A stretch of DNA of 64,000 nt from an uncultured Cohaesibacter sp. (GTDB taxonomy: Bacteria; Pseudomonadota; Alphaproteobacteria; Rhizobiales; Cohaesibacteraceae). This document shows positions 1-8,722 of the stretch, one piece after another (the stretch's first letter is position 1; each line of letters starts with the position of its first letter). Position numbers and translations under genes: made by a program. The stretch spans positions 3,761,501 through 3,825,500 of the forward strand of contig NZ_OY762905.1 of assembly GCF_963666525.1 (NCBI RefSeq). Direction: 5' to 3'. The notes under the pieces were generated by a model. The model was not told the DNA's origin and ran no database searches. It was given only the letters and a program-made list of their open reading frames with translations.

Positions 1-781
1 TGGCTTCCGCCGGATCGGTGTCTTCGTCCAGATCGTGACCATAGAGGCAAAGGCCGCTTTCAAGGCGCAGGCTGTCGCGTGCGCCAAGTCCGGCCGGTTC
101 CACTTCCGGTTCAGCCAGCAGCAGGCGGGCCAACGCTTCGGCGTCGCTCGCGTTGCAGGAAATCTCGAACCCGTCCTCGCCGGTATAGCCGCAGCGGGAA
201 ATCCCGACGGCAACTCCGTTGATCTCATCGGGGGTGTGGCTCATGAAGGAAAGGCCCTCGGCCCTTGCTGCGTGACGGCTGAGTGCGTCCACGGCCTTGG
301 GGCCCTGCAGGGCAATGAGCGCCTTGTCATCAAGCTGTTCGAGGGTGATGCCTTCTGGCAGGTTGGCGCTGAGGAACGCATAGTCCTTTTCCTTGCAGGC
401 TCCATTGACGACCAGCATCAGCGTGCCATCAAGGGCCGGATCTTCCGGCCGTGTCACGATGAAGTCGTCGATGATGCCGCCCTTCTCATTGAGAAGCACG
501 CTGTAGCGCATCCGGCCAGGTGCCAGCTTGGTGAAGGCTGACGGGGTGATGGCTTCCAGAGCACTGGCGGTGGTGGCATGATCCGGTCCTACCAGCAACG
601 CCTGCCCCATGTGGGAGACGTCAAACAGTGCGGCGTTGTCGCGGCAATGAAGGTGTTCGGCCATGATGCCGGCAGGGTAGCGCACGGGCAGGGCATAGCC
701 GGCGAAATCGACAAGGCTTCCGCCCAGTTCCTCGTGAAGGGCAAACAGGGGTGTTTTCCTGGCTTCGCTCAGGTCAGCCAT
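1..781 (-). CDS. gcvT: Aminomethyltransferase (glycine cleavage T protein), 5' part
   Basis: T protein of the glycine cleavage system. It transfers the methylene group from the aminomethyl-lipoyl H protein to tetrahydrofolate and releases ammonia. The reading frame starts at the ATG at 781 and stays open to the window edge, so about 260 residues (roughly the first two thirds) are visible. Recognisable stretches are KTPLFALHEELGG and VDFAGYALPVRY near the N terminus, FDVSHMGQ, and the folate-domain segments ALQGPKA, GYTGEDGFEIS and GARDSLRLESGLCLYGHDL. A tandem glycine riboswitch lies directly upstream in the same orientation, so the gene is probably glycine-induced and heads a gcvT-gcvH-gcvP operon running off the left edge. 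Confidence 0.96.
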   Translation of the reverse strand, partial: MADLSEARKTPLFALHEELGGSLVDFAGYALPVRYPAGIMAEHLHCRDNAALFDVSHMGQALLVGPDHATTASALEAITPSAFTKLAPGRMRYSVLLNEKGGIIDDFIVTRPEDPALDGTLMLVVNGACKEKDYAFLSANLPEGITLEQLDDKALIALQGPKAVDALSRHAARAEGLSFMSHTPDEINGVAVGISRCGYTGEDGFEISCNASDAEALARLLLAEPEVEPAGLGARDSLRLESGLCLYGHDLDEDTDPAEA

Positions 782-877
782 TGCATCTCTCTTTCTGTAA
801 CGGGCGCCAAAATGCGGCGCTCACGGGTTGCACGGGTGCAGACTGGTCGGCTCCGTGAGGAGTTTCCATCTTGCATC

Positions 878-1148
878 GGTGCCTCCTCTGTCACAGAACC
901 TGAGAGATTTCCCGCCTTCCTTTTGGCTGACCTGCCCACGCATCCGGGCTTTGGCCAGTCGTCATGAAGACGGCTGCTTCCTTCGGTGAGCCTTGAGGGT
1001 AGGCCATGGTCCATGACGCTCGCCTTCGAGGCTGCTTTCCAGAGTTCGCTGGTCTGGCGGTCCCTTGTGCCTGAGAGTTTCCGAGGCGGTTGCTCCTTCG
1101 GCGCCCTTGTTGTCCTGCCTTGCAAGACTGGGGGGCTCTCCCGCTGAC
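878..1148 (-). promoter_or_regulatory. Tandem glycine riboswitch upstream of gcvT
   Basis: Read on the minus strand, the leader carries two consecutive glycine aptamers. The first (about 1148 to 1017) shows GCGGGAGAG, CGCCGAAGGAGCAA, AAACTCTCAGGCA and the closing GAACTCTGGA. The second (about 1015 to 878) shows CACCGAAGGAAGCA, GGGAAATCTCTCAGG and a terminal CTGTGACAGAGGAGGCACC. These are the conserved core elements of the gcvT RNA family. It ends about 100 nt before the gcvT start codon. Known members of the family activate glycine cleavage genes when glycine is bound; the tandem form is typical. Confidence 0.93.
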
Positions 1149-1348
1149 CTGAAACCAGGCCGCCGATCGGCGGTATGGTCTGCAGGATCGCGATCATTCT
1201 TCCTGCTTGTCAAAAGTGCTTGGCAGGCCCGGTAAAGTCAAGCCGGGAATACCACGATTGTTCGTCTGCCATCGACAAAATATGTGCGAAACCCGCGTCG
1301 GTGGCGAGCAGCGGGATCATTCTCTCCGGGTGCTGCTCAAGAGCCGTT

Positions 1349-2185
1349 TCAGGCGCGCTTCTGTGCAAGCACCAGATGACCATAGATCGGCTTGCCCTCA
1401 TCCGAGCGCACCACGATCAGCTCGAAATGCTTCACATCCATCTTGTTGGCATCCAGCAACTGCCGGATATAACGTTCGGAATGGGCGAACCGCTGCTTGG
1501 GGCCAACCTTGTAGGCTGCGCCGTCAAAGGCATCGTCCGGCAGGGTTTCGGAGGAAAAGGCAAACAGGCCGCCGGCGTCCAGACAGCGGGCCACATGGTG
1601 GAACTTCTCTTCCAGCTCGCCCAGATAGGGCAAAACGTCGGTGGAGACAATGAGGTCCCAGCCACAGGATTCGCCTTCGCCATCATCCTCGATTTCACTC
1701 AGGAACTCGACCACATCGCCAGCATAGAGATCGTCATAGACCTCCTTGTCATAGGCTTCATCCAGCATGCCGGTGGAAATGTCCACACCGATCATGTTGT
1801 CCACCTTGTCCTTCATGGAAATGCCTGTCAATCCGGTGCCACAGCCCAGATCCAGCATGCGGGCAAAGCGCCGCTCCGGCTGATACTTGACGATCATTTC
1901 GCGCACCATCATCGGCACGGCATAGCCAAGGTCATCCACGAGAATCTTCTCGAAGGCGGCCGCATGCTGATCGAACAGCGTTGCGACATAGGCAACCGGC
2001 GCCTTTTCCGGCGACGGGCCGCGCTGCATCGAGGCGAGCCTTACAGAAGCGCCGGCGTGGTCATCGGGGTCGAGCTCCAGCGCCTTGCGATAATGCTCGG
2101 CGGCTTCGTCGAATTTGCCGGCTTTCTCCAGCTCCAGCGCTGTGTTGTATTCCTCTTGCAAGGCGTCTAGGTCAATCTCGGACAT
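1349..2185 (-). CDS. TPR-containing class I SAM-dependent methyltransferase
   Basis: A 278-residue protein. Residues about 5-55 form a tetratricopeptide pair (EYNTALELEKAGKFDEAAEHY), followed by a Rossmann methyltransferase domain with motif I MLDLGCGTGLTG, an acidic motif II (MIGVDIS) and the DLIVSTDVLPYLGEL segment. This architecture matches the rhizobial TPR-methyltransferase family of unknown substrate. The start chosen at 2185 (MSEIDLDALQ) begins the TPR; an open frame continues 78 codons further upstream but that part has no recognisable domain. It is convergent with nothing and points towards the gcv riboswitch. The substrate cannot be told from sequence. Confidence 0.85.
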   Translation of the reverse strand: MSEIDLDALQEEYNTALELEKAGKFDEAAEHYRKALELDPDDHAGASVRLASMQRGPSPEKAPVAYVATLFDQHAAAFEKILVDDLGYAVPMMVREMIVKYQPERRFARMLDLGCGTGLTGISMKDKVDNMIGVDISTGMLDEAYDKEVYDDLYAGDVVEFLSEIEDDGEGESCGWDLIVSTDVLPYLGELEEKFHHVARCLDAGGLFAFSSETLPDDAFDGAAYKVGPKQRFAHSERYIRQLLDANKMDVKHFELIVVRSDEGKPIYGHLVLAQKRA

Positions 2186-2364
2186 GGCCCTCTTCCAGAT
2201 GTCTTCCCCGCAACGGGTGGTGTGGCAGGTTCGCTTTGGCGATAGCTCTACACCGCCCCATAAGTGAGGGCAAGTATCTTGCGTCACGGCAAAGGGTTGG
2301 CTAGACAGGGCGCAACGACATGAAAGCCGAAGCAGCACGGACGGAATGGGCACTCGGAACCGCC

Positions 2365-2460
2365 ATGGGAAATGAGGCAATTCATGCCGACGGAGCCTGT
2401 TCCGGACATCCCGGGCCATCGCCCTCTATGCTCTCAGCGCATGCGCGCGAGAACGAGAAG
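2365..2460 (+). repeat. Degenerate tandem copy of the rnhA 5' end
   Basis: Beginning at an ATG at 2365 the DNA encodes MGNEAIHADGACSGHPGP, which aligns without gaps with [18 protein letters not shown] at the start of rnhA (ATG at 2501). The DNA match includes a long nearly identical run over the DGACSG codons. Similarity fades after about 55 nt but E-x-E-K codons recur at the same offset (84 nt) from both ATGs. The offset between copies is 136 nt. It looks like a decayed partial tandem duplication in the rnhA leader; whether it is translated is unknown. Confidence 0.75.
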
Positions 2461-2500
2461 TCTATAAAGGAAGCCGCCGCAAGGGGCATAAGGAGCCAGC

Positions 2501-2944
2501 ATGGGCAAAGTGACAATCTATACCGACGGAGCCTGTTCCGGAAATCCTGGTCCGGGCGGCTGGGGTGCCCTGTTGACCATTGGGGAGCATGAGAAGGAAC
2601 TCTGCGGCGGCGAAGCGGAAACCACCAACAATCGCATGGAGCTGACTGCTGCGATCGAGGCACTCAATGCTCTGAAGCGCCCCTGTGAGGTGGATCTTTT
2701 TACTGACAGTCAATATGTCAAGGGCGGTATCACCGGCTGGATCTATGGCTGGAAGAAGAACGGCTGGAAGACCGCAGCCAAGAAGCCGGTAAAGAATGCC
2801 GAACTGTGGCAGGCGCTAGACGAGGCCCTGCGGCGCCACAAAGTCGATTGGCACTGGGTAAAGGGGCACGCCGGACACGATGGCAACGAGCGGGCGGACG
2901 AGCTGGCCCGCCGCGGCATGGCCCCCTTCAAGGCAAAGTCCTGA
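2501..2944 (+). CDS. rnhA: Ribonuclease HI
   Basis: Cleaves the RNA strand of RNA-DNA hybrids, removing replication primers and R-loops in the cytoplasm. At 147 residues it has the standard single-domain length. The carboxylate active site is visible: D9 in [17 protein letters not shown]47 in NNRMELTA, D69 in FTDSQYV, the flexible-loop H123 in VKGHAGH and D133 in NERADELA. The basic handle region [17 protein letters not shown] is present. Start is the ATG at 2501, preceded by AAGGAG. A degenerate copy of its 5' end lies 136 nt upstream. Confidence 0.98.
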   Translation: MGKVTIYTDGACSGNPGPGGWGALLTIGEHEKELCGGEAETTNNRMELTAAIEALNALKRPCEVDLFTDSQYVKGGITGWIYGWKKNGWKTAAKKPVKNAELWQALDEALRRHKVDWHWVKGHAGHDGNERADELARRGMAPFKAKS

Positions 2945-2967
2945 GCCTGCTGCCGTCTGGATAGACT

Positions 2968-3291
2968 TCAACAGCGCAGCAGCGGCATCAGATTGCTGAT
3001 ATGAGGTTGGGTCGCCGTGCGCACGTCTTCCGGTGCGCCTTCCATGGCCACTCCCATTCGCCGCCCATTCCGCCAGACGATTCGGACCTTGTTCAGAAGT
3101 CCGGCCTTGCGGTCCAATAGTGACAGGGTTGAGGGAAGCATCGTTGCCGGGTCGACTTCCAGCTGCATACCGCTCCCCGCCTCATTGCGAATGATGCAGT
3201 CTGCACTGACCATGAAGCCGCGAAAGAACAGCTTGCCGCCCTTGAAGACACGGTGACGTTGGTCCTGTCTGCGTTCCTGTTTCTGTTCCAT
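2968..3291 (-). CDS. PilZ-domain protein (first of a tandem pair)
   Basis: A 107-residue protein made of one PilZ-like beta barrel. It begins with a basic RRQDQRHRVFKGGKLFF stretch in the position of the RxxxR c-di-GMP motif and carries NEAGSGMQ where the (D/N)xSxxG motif normally lies; the serine is replaced by alanine. It then continues with LLDRKAGLLNKVRIVWRNGRRMGV. It is clearly paralogous to the next gene on the same strand (3664-4062). The ATG at 3291 is chosen over a TTG nine codons upstream because AGAAGG precedes it. Possible c-di-GMP effector; binding is uncertain given the altered second motif. Confidence 0.75.
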   Translation of the reverse strand: MEQKQERRQDQRHRVFKGGKLFFRGFMVSADCIIRNEAGSGMQLEVDPATMLPSTLSLLDRKAGLLNKVRIVWRNGRRMGVAMEGAPEDVRTATQPHISNLMPLLRC

Positions 3292-3608
3292 CTTTCTACG
3301 CCTTCTGCCTTTGAACAAACGGTCTGTTTGCCAGCACCATTCCCTGAATTCTAAACTGCGAACGGCTTTGTTTAAAGTTTCTTAAGAATAAACCTTATGG
3401 TTGCATTAATGGAACGTTAAGAAAAGAGCCAGATTTTGTGGTAAATACGATTTTGTAATAAAATTCAGATAGTTAAATATAGATGTGTGATAAAAAGGAT
3501 GCCTTGAACGGTGCAAAACACACGGGCTGGTGGCGTATATTCAATCTCGTTTCCGGGTTTTATAATTTCCTTGATCTGCAACCGCCCATGGTGACGAACC
3601 CACAAATA
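3292..3608. other. Intergenic region between the PilZ genes
   Basis: AT-rich leader between the two PilZ genes. It holds a perfect TTAA-N7-TTAA box (3406-3420) and a near-match with six-base spacing (TTAA-N6-TTAA around 3371-3384). No convincing protein-coding frame is seen. Confidence 0.6.
3406..3420 (-). promoter_or_regulatory. CtrA-type box upstream of the first PilZ gene
   Basis: The sequence TTAATGGAACGTTAA is a perfect TTAA-N7-TTAA, the recognition pattern of the alphaproteobacterial cell-cycle regulator CtrA. It lies 115 nt upstream of the PilZ start at 3291, a plausible promoter distance. Assignment rests on the motif alone. Confidence 0.55.
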
Positions 3609-3634
3609 GAAAAAGGCAGGCCGCAAGGCCTGCC
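3609..3634 (-). terminator. Rho-independent terminator after second PilZ gene
   Basis: On the minus strand GGCAGGCC-TTGC-GGCCTGCC is followed by TTTTCT, 30 nt beyond the stop codon of the PilZ gene at 3664-4062. Confidence 0.85.
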
Positions 3635-3663
3635 CTCAAGGTCGATGTGTGAGATCGTGCCAG

Positions 3664-4062
3664 TTATTCAAATTCTTTTGCGGCCCCGTTCACGGTGCGT
3701 TGCCAAAGGCTTGGCTTGCGTCTCCGTCGGGTTGCAATAATGGACAGGCGGCGGATGTCGGCGCCCGGCAGTTGTTCGACAGCAGTCATCTTGCCCCTGA
3801 ATTGCACACCGGCTCTTTCGCCATCACTCCAGATGACATCGGCATCAACGATGCTGCCGGTCTTCTTGTCGAGCAGGGAGATCTGCTTAGGCAACAGGTG
3901 AATGTCGTCACGATTGAGCAGCAGGCTCATGCCAGCTTCGCTCTCGTTATCGATTTGACAATCTATTGCGATACTGAAATTGTCGACAAAGAGCTTGCCG
4001 TCCTTGGCGACTGCAGATCGTACGGTGCGTCTGCGTTCTTCCCTTTGTTTGATTTCACTCAT
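3664..4062 (-). CDS. PilZ-domain protein (second of a tandem pair)
   Basis: A 132-residue protein with one PilZ-like domain. The N terminus EERRRTVRSAV supplies the arginine-rich motif, and NESEAGMSL fits (D/N)xSxxG, so c-di-GMP binding is more plausible here than in its downstream paralogue. Shared segments with that paralogue are KLF, the DC-I-N-E pattern, ISLLDKKTG and VIWSDGERAGVQ. A short basic tail (ATRRRRKPSLWQ) follows the domain. The ATG at 4062 opens the domain directly. Its own terminator separates it from the downstream PilZ gene, so the pair is probably transcribed separately. Confidence 0.78.
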   Translation of the reverse strand: MSEIKQREERRRTVRSAVAKDGKLFVDNFSIAIDCQIDNESEAGMSLLLNRDDIHLLPKQISLLDKKTGSIVDADVIWSDGERAGVQFRGKMTAVEQLPGADIRRLSIIATRRRRKPSLWQRTVNGAAKEFE

Positions 4063-4834
4063 ACCAGTTCATCTCTTTGATCAGAACAAGCGGTTGCTTG
4101 AAAAGCCTTTCAGAGGCTTTGATGGGCAGTGAAGTATTTAGATCAAATTTTATCAATTTTAACGGGCAGTCGCATCTGAAACCTTATAAGACCGTTAACA
4201 AAGCGTATACGTATTTCTGTGTGCGACCGCGAGTTTCTCGGAACATGGTTAATTCTAGAGCCAATCCGGGGGAGGGAGGTCCTTCCGGCTGCTTGCGCGC
4301 ACCGCTCTTACCTCTCCGTTCCGTACAGTCGCGCGGTGAACCAAGAATCTAGGGGTTTTTGCGCAAAAGCGCCCCGAACAGGCCCGGCAAGGTTAATAAA
4401 CGAGAACGAACTGAGTACGTCTGGGGATAACAGAATTGGTCGCTGTGGAACGAAAAAAAATTTAAATTTCCACCTCCTGCGTTCTTGACAGAACGTGTTG
4501 CTAGATTTCTCAGAGGCTTAAGAAATGGTTAACTGGGGATTTGTGGATAGGTTAAAAAATGCTTGATGGCCTCAGTGGAAAAGGGCCGGAAAGAATCATT
4601 TCCAAATTCTCTTCGGCTTGCCAAAGTGGCCACACGACATCTTCAGACCGGGGATATTGAAAACAAACAAGAGGTCTCCGGACCGAACGTGGTTTCAGGA
4701 CTAGTCTCCAAACAATAAGACGTGCATGCCGGGGTCAGGTACTCGTTGCCGGGCAGGCCCTCTTTGCTGTCGATGGCGGATGCCGGTTGCGTTTCTGATG
4801 CGGCACATCACTTGGAACGGGATCGGTATAAAGG
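4063..4834. other. Long intergenic region with CtrA-type box
   Basis: About 770 nt between the divergent PilZ and ParD-like genes. It contains a small AAAGCCT/AGGCTTT hairpin (4102-4120), several GGTTAA half sites and a perfect CtrA-type box at 4518-4532. No credible coding region or RNA gene was recognised. Confidence 0.55.
4518..4532 (+). promoter_or_regulatory. CtrA-type box
   Basis: TTAAGAAATGGTTAA followed by C matches TTAA-N7-TTAAC perfectly. It sits 303 nt before the ParD-like start and 456 nt before the divergent PilZ start, so its target gene is not obvious. Confidence 0.5.
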
Positions 4835-5212
4835 ATGGCAAGACCAAAAATGAAAGGCGAAGCTGACGTGAATAAGACAGACAATGCGGTAGAAATCGGT
4901 GCCTATTTTGAGCAGTTCATCTCCAAGCAGGTGGCAAGCGGACGGTTTACCAGTGATATGGAAGTCCTGCAGGCCGGATTGCGTCTTCTTGAAGAGCAGG
5001 AACTGCGTTTTCGTCTGGAAAAGAGCAAGCTGGCAGGCAGCTCGATGGACGCAAGCGAGCTGAATGAATCTGAAATGGAAGCCAGTGAAATCTCCCGGTC
5101 TGTGACCGAGGCCATGCGGGCGCTTGCATCTGCTGCTGGCGAACCCGGCCACTCCCTGCCTCCTATTCCCGTTACCAAAGGATTGCTGCGTTCGCAGATC
5201 GCTGCGGAGTAA
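4835..5212 (+). CDS. ParD-like ribbon-helix-helix protein without a visible toxin
   Basis: A 125-residue protein. The central part (about residues 20-60: IGAYFEQFISKQVASGRF, TSDMEVLQAGLRLLEEQE) matches the ParD/CopG ribbon-helix-helix antitoxin family: a predicted beta strand, two helices and the LRLLEEQE helix end. ParD proteins bind the ParE toxin and repress their operon. No ParE-like frame lies on either side, and the C-terminal tail (Ser/Glu-rich, then PPIPVTKGLLRSQ) is longer than in typical ParD. It therefore may be a free-standing DNA-binding regulator. The start codon is uncertain: ATG 4835, ATG 4850 or a GTG at 4868 are all possible. A strong terminator follows. Confidence 0.72.
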   Translation: MARPKMKGEADVNKTDNAVEIGAYFEQFISKQVASGRFTSDMEVLQAGLRLLEEQELRFRLEKSKLAGSSMDASELNESEMEASEISRSVTEAMRALASAAGEPGHSLPPIPVTKGLLRSQIAAE

Positions 5213-5267
5213 GATCAAATTTGCAGTAATGCCCCTGTCGGATGACGGGGGAACGACGAGCCTTTCT

Positions 5268-5302
5268 AAGAAAGCAGCGCCCCCCGCGCTGCTTTCTTTT
5301 TG
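5268..5302 (+). terminator. Rho-independent terminator after the ParD-like gene
   Basis: AAGAAAGCAGCGC and GCGCTGCTTTCTT pair as a long stem followed by TTTTTG, 55 nt after the stop codon. Confidence 0.9.
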
Positions 5303-5575
5303 TATAAGGCTGCTGCCTGTCACCTCATTGTCACGGCGCCTTGTGGCCGCCGCGGCCAGGACTCGGAGAACCGGCAGCCTGATGTTTGTCCGGTACCCTG
5401 TCGAGTGGGCAATCCGTCCTGTGATCTGGTGAAAATCAGACGGCAATCCGACCCGCAATCCGGCTTGGCCTTGAAGGTACTTGCCCTCAAAATGTCGAAG
5501 ATGTAGGGTGCCGCGGACAAAGGGAGTGCGCCATTTGCCTAGAATGCGGCGCCTAGCAATAAGGGCTTTATTGAC
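5303..5575. other. thrC upstream region
   Basis: About 270 nt between the terminator and thrC. It must hold the thrC promoter, but no attenuator, riboswitch or operator was recognised. Confidence 0.4.
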
Positions 5576-7027
5576 GTGAAATATGTAAGCACGCGGGGCA
5601 ATGCGCCCGAACTGGGCTTTTGTGATGCCATTCTGGCTGGGCTTGCCAGCGATGGGGGCCTGTATGTGCCCAAGGTCTGGCCGGTGCTGACCGACGAAGA
5701 AATCGCTTCGCTCGCAGGCAAGAGCTATGCCGATATCGCCTTTGCGGTCATGTGGCCCTATGTCGAAGGCGAAATTGCCGAGCAGACCTTCCGCACCATG
5801 ATCAACGAAGCCTATGCCACCTTCCGTCACGATGCGGTTGCTCCGCTGGTGCAGACCGGAGCCAACGAATTCGTGCTCGAGCTGTTCCACGGTCCGACGC
5901 TGGCCTTCAAGGATGTTGCCATGCAGCTGCTGGCCCGCTTGATGGATTTCGTGCTGGCCGAGAAGGGTGCCCGCGCCACCATCGTTGGCGCCACCTCCGG
6001 CGATACGGGCGGCGCCGCCATTGAGGCGTTCCGCGGTCGTTCCAATACCGATATCTTCATCTTGTTCCCGAACGGCAAGGTTTCGCCGGTGCAGCAGCGC
6101 CAGATGACATCCGTGCTTGACGACAATGTCCATTGCATCGCGCTCAATGGCAATTTCGATGATTGCCAGGGACTGCTCAAGGACATGTTCGCCCATGCGA
6201 GCTTCCGTGATTCCATCGCAATGTCCGGCGTCAACTCGATCAACTGGGGTCGCATCATGGCCCAGATCGTCTATTATTTCTCCGCGGCCCTGTCACTGGG
6301 CGCGCCCTATCGGGCCGTGTCCTTCACTGTGCCGACAGGCAACTTCGGCGACATCTTTGCGGGTTTCGTTGCCAAGCAGATGGGGCTGCCGATTGACAAG
6401 CTGATCATCGCAACCAACCAGAACGACATTCTGGCCCGCACGCTGGAAAGCGGCAGCTACGAGGTCAAGGGTGTCACGCCATCGGTTTCGCCGAGCATGG
6501 ATATTCAGGTCTCCTCCAACTTCGAGCGTCTGCTGTTCGAGGTGCACGAGCGGGATAGTGCCGCAGTCAACCGCATGATGGCTGGCCTCAAGCAATCGGG
6601 TTCCTTCTCGATCGATGAGCAGCCTCTGGGCCTGTTGCGTGCAGGCTTTGCCGCAGATCGGGCGAGCGAGGAAGACACCGCCGCAACCATCAAGACAGTG
6701 CTGGCCGACAGCGGCTATCTGCTCGATCCCCACTCGGCGGTCGGCGTCCATGTGGCACGCAAGTTTGCTGCCGCCGTCAGCAAGGCAGCCGAAGCCGAAG
6801 AGGGCGATGAAACGCCCGTTGTTCCGATGATCGTGCTGTCCACCGCCCATCCGGCCAAATTCCCGGCCGCCGTCGAGGCCGCATCCGGCCAATATCCGGC
6901 CCTGCCGGTCTGGCTTGGCGATCTGATGGATCGCGAAGAACGCCTGACGGTCATCGACAACAGGCTTGAGGACGTCGAGGCCTTCATTCTTGCCCGTTCC
7001 CGTGCTGCCAATGACAAGGAAGCCTGA
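5576..7027 (+). CDS. thrC: Threonine synthase
   Basis: Converts O-phospho-L-homoserine to L-threonine with pyridoxal phosphate, the last step of threonine synthesis. The 483 residues match the long proteobacterial form. It opens with MKYVSTRGNAPELGF, has the PLP-lysine segment TLAFKDVAMQ (K112), the phosphate-binding GATSGDTGGAA and the FTVPTGNFGDIFAGF segment. The start is a GTG at 5576; the conserved MKYVSTRG opening supports it despite the non-ATG codon. It precedes an M16 peptidase and an acetyltransferase on the same strand, an order common in Rhizobiales. The 160-nt gap to the peptidase leaves open whether they are one transcript. Confidence 0.97.
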   Translation: MKYVSTRGNAPELGFCDAILAGLASDGGLYVPKVWPVLTDEEIASLAGKSYADIAFAVMWPYVEGEIAEQTFRTMINEAYATFRHDAVAPLVQTGANEFVLELFHGPTLAFKDVAMQLLARLMDFVLAEKGARATIVGATSGDTGGAAIEAFRGRSNTDIFILFPNGKVSPVQQRQMTSVLDDNVHCIALNGNFDDCQGLLKDMFAHASFRDSIAMSGVNSINWGRIMAQIVYYFSAALSLGAPYRAVSFTVPTGNFGDIFAGFVAKQMGLPIDKLIIATNQNDILARTLESGSYEVKGVTPSVSPSMDIQVSSNFERLLFEVHERDSAAVNRMMAGLKQSGSFSIDEQPLGLLRAGFAADRASEEDTAATIKTVLADSGYLLDPHSAVGVHVARKFAAAVSKAAEAEEGDETPVVPMIVLSTAHPAKFPAAVEAASGQYPALPVWLGDLMDREERLTVIDNRLEDVEAFILARSRAANDKEA

Positions 7028-7187
7028 GGAGCAGGATAAATACAACACGATCACCAATAAGAGAGCGCGCTCCCGAACCCGCCTCGAGCCTTTCCGGAAG
7101 GCTGAGCGACTGGGATGACAGGAAGCGCGCCTGCGGTGGCCCCGGCCAGCTTGCGCCGGGGACATCGACCAGGGAGCAAGAACACTC

Positions 7188-8468
7188 GTGCCAGTCAACA
7201 TGACCCGGCTTGCCAACGGCATGACCGTCGTTTCCGATCAGATGCCTCATCTCAAGAGCAGCGCCGTCGGCGTCTGGGTCAACGCCGGGTCGCGCTCCGA
7301 AGAAGCCAACGAACATGGCATCTCCCATCTGCTCGAACACATGGCCTTCAAGGGCACGGAAACGCGCTCGGCGGTACAGATCGTGGAAGAAATCGAGTCT
7401 GTCGGCGGCGATGTCAATGCCTCCACGGGAATTGAGAATACCTCCTATTTTGTCCGTATTCTGGAAGAGGATCTGCCGCTGGCGGTGGACATTCTGGGCG
7501 ACATTCTGGCCAACTCCACCTTCGATGAGGAAGAGCTGGAGCGGGAAAAGCAGGTGATCATCCAGGAAATCGGTGCCGCCTATGACATGCCGGAAGACCG
7601 GGTCTTCGACCACATCCTGGAGCAGGCCTTCCCGGATCAGCCGCTTGGTCGCCCTATTCTGGGAACGCCCGAGACGGTTCAGAGCTTTTCCTCCTTCGAC
7701 ATCGACAATTATATGGCGACCCACTATCACGGCCCGAACATGATTCTGGCTGCAGCCGGTGCTGTCCGCCACGAGGAGCTTGTCGATCTTGGCGAAAAGG
7801 CCTTTGCCTCCTTCAGCAAGACCCCGCCCAAGGATCTGCCCGCGGCCCACTATCGGGGCGGCGAGAGCCGCGATGTGCAGAAGGATCTGATGGAGGCGCA
7901 GGTCGTGCTTGGCTTCGAGGGCCGCCCCTTTACTGACGACAACTACTACGTCGCCCAGTTGCTGGCCGCGATCATGGGCGGCGGCATGTCCTCGCGCCTG
8001 TTTCAGGAAGTCCGTGAGAAGCGGGGGCTCTGCTATTCCATCTACACCTTCCACTGGGGGTTCGTGGATAGCGGCCTGTTTGGCATTCATGCCGCCACCG
8101 CTGCCGAGCATCTGGAAGAGTTGATGCCGGTGATGACTGGCGAACTCACCCGTGTGATCGATGATCTGACAGCTGCAGAGCTCAACCGCGCCCGCGCCCA
8201 GATCAAGGCAGGCTTGCTGATGGGCACTGAAAGCCCGTCGTCCCGTGCCAGTCAGCTGTCGCGCCAGGTGGTGCTCTATGGTCGGCCGCGTCTTCTGGAA
8301 GAAATGGAAGAAACCGTGGCCGATGTCTCCGTCGATGATGTCAAGGCACTGGCCGAGCAGATCTTCTGCCATAGTGTGCCGACCCTGTCCTCTGTCGGGC
8401 CCGTCCGCAAGCTGATGCGGGTTGATGAGGTTGCCAGCCGTCTGGGCTCGACCAAACCACGGACCTGA
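7188..8468 (+). CDS. M16-family zinc metallopeptidase (mitochondrial processing peptidase-like)
   Basis: A 426-residue homologue of the beta subunit of mitochondrial processing peptidase. The inverted zinc motif HLLEH (residues 47-51) and the third ligand E127, 76 residues after the second histidine, are all present, so it should be catalytically active. The C-terminal half carries GGGMSSRLFQEVREKRGLCYS, the usual substrate-binding R/Y region. No signal peptide is seen, indicating a cytoplasmic enzyme. The GTG at 7188 is used because AGGGAG precedes it at a suitable distance; an ATG four codons later is possible. Natural substrate unknown. Confidence 0.92.
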   Translation: MPVNMTRLANGMTVVSDQMPHLKSSAVGVWVNAGSRSEEANEHGISHLLEHMAFKGTETRSAVQIVEEIESVGGDVNASTGIENTSYFVRILEEDLPLAVDILGDILANSTFDEEELEREKQVIIQEIGAAYDMPEDRVFDHILEQAFPDQPLGRPILGTPETVQSFSSFDIDNYMATHYHGPNMILAAAGAVRHEELVDLGEKAFASFSKTPPKDLPAAHYRGGESRDVQKDLMEAQVVLGFEGRPFTDDNYYVAQLLAAIMGGGMSSRLFQEVREKRGLCYSIYTFHWGFVDSGLFGIHAATAAEHLEELMPVMTGELTRVIDDLTAAELNRARAQIKAGLLMGTESPSSRASQLSRQVVLYGRPRLLEEMEETVADVSVDDVKALAEQIFCHSVPTLSSVGPVRKLMRVDEVASRLGSTKPRT

Positions 8469-8722
8469 GCCGCCATTGCCGTCGGTCTGATAGCATCTCT
8501 CCCTGCTGTGGAGCCGGGTGTTTCCGGCGACACTTGGCCTCTCATGCAGATATCGGGGATATTTTGGAAAGAATCGTAATGCTTTTGGCAACGAGGGCCT
8601 TTCCCTTGCTCCTTGCTGTGCGCTAAGCTCATGGGGTGCGGAAAGTGTGCCGGTGGCCCGCATGCCGGCTCAGCTTTGGTTCAGGCCGTCTGGTGGGGAG
8701 GGCAAGTTGGAAAGGCACGGAC

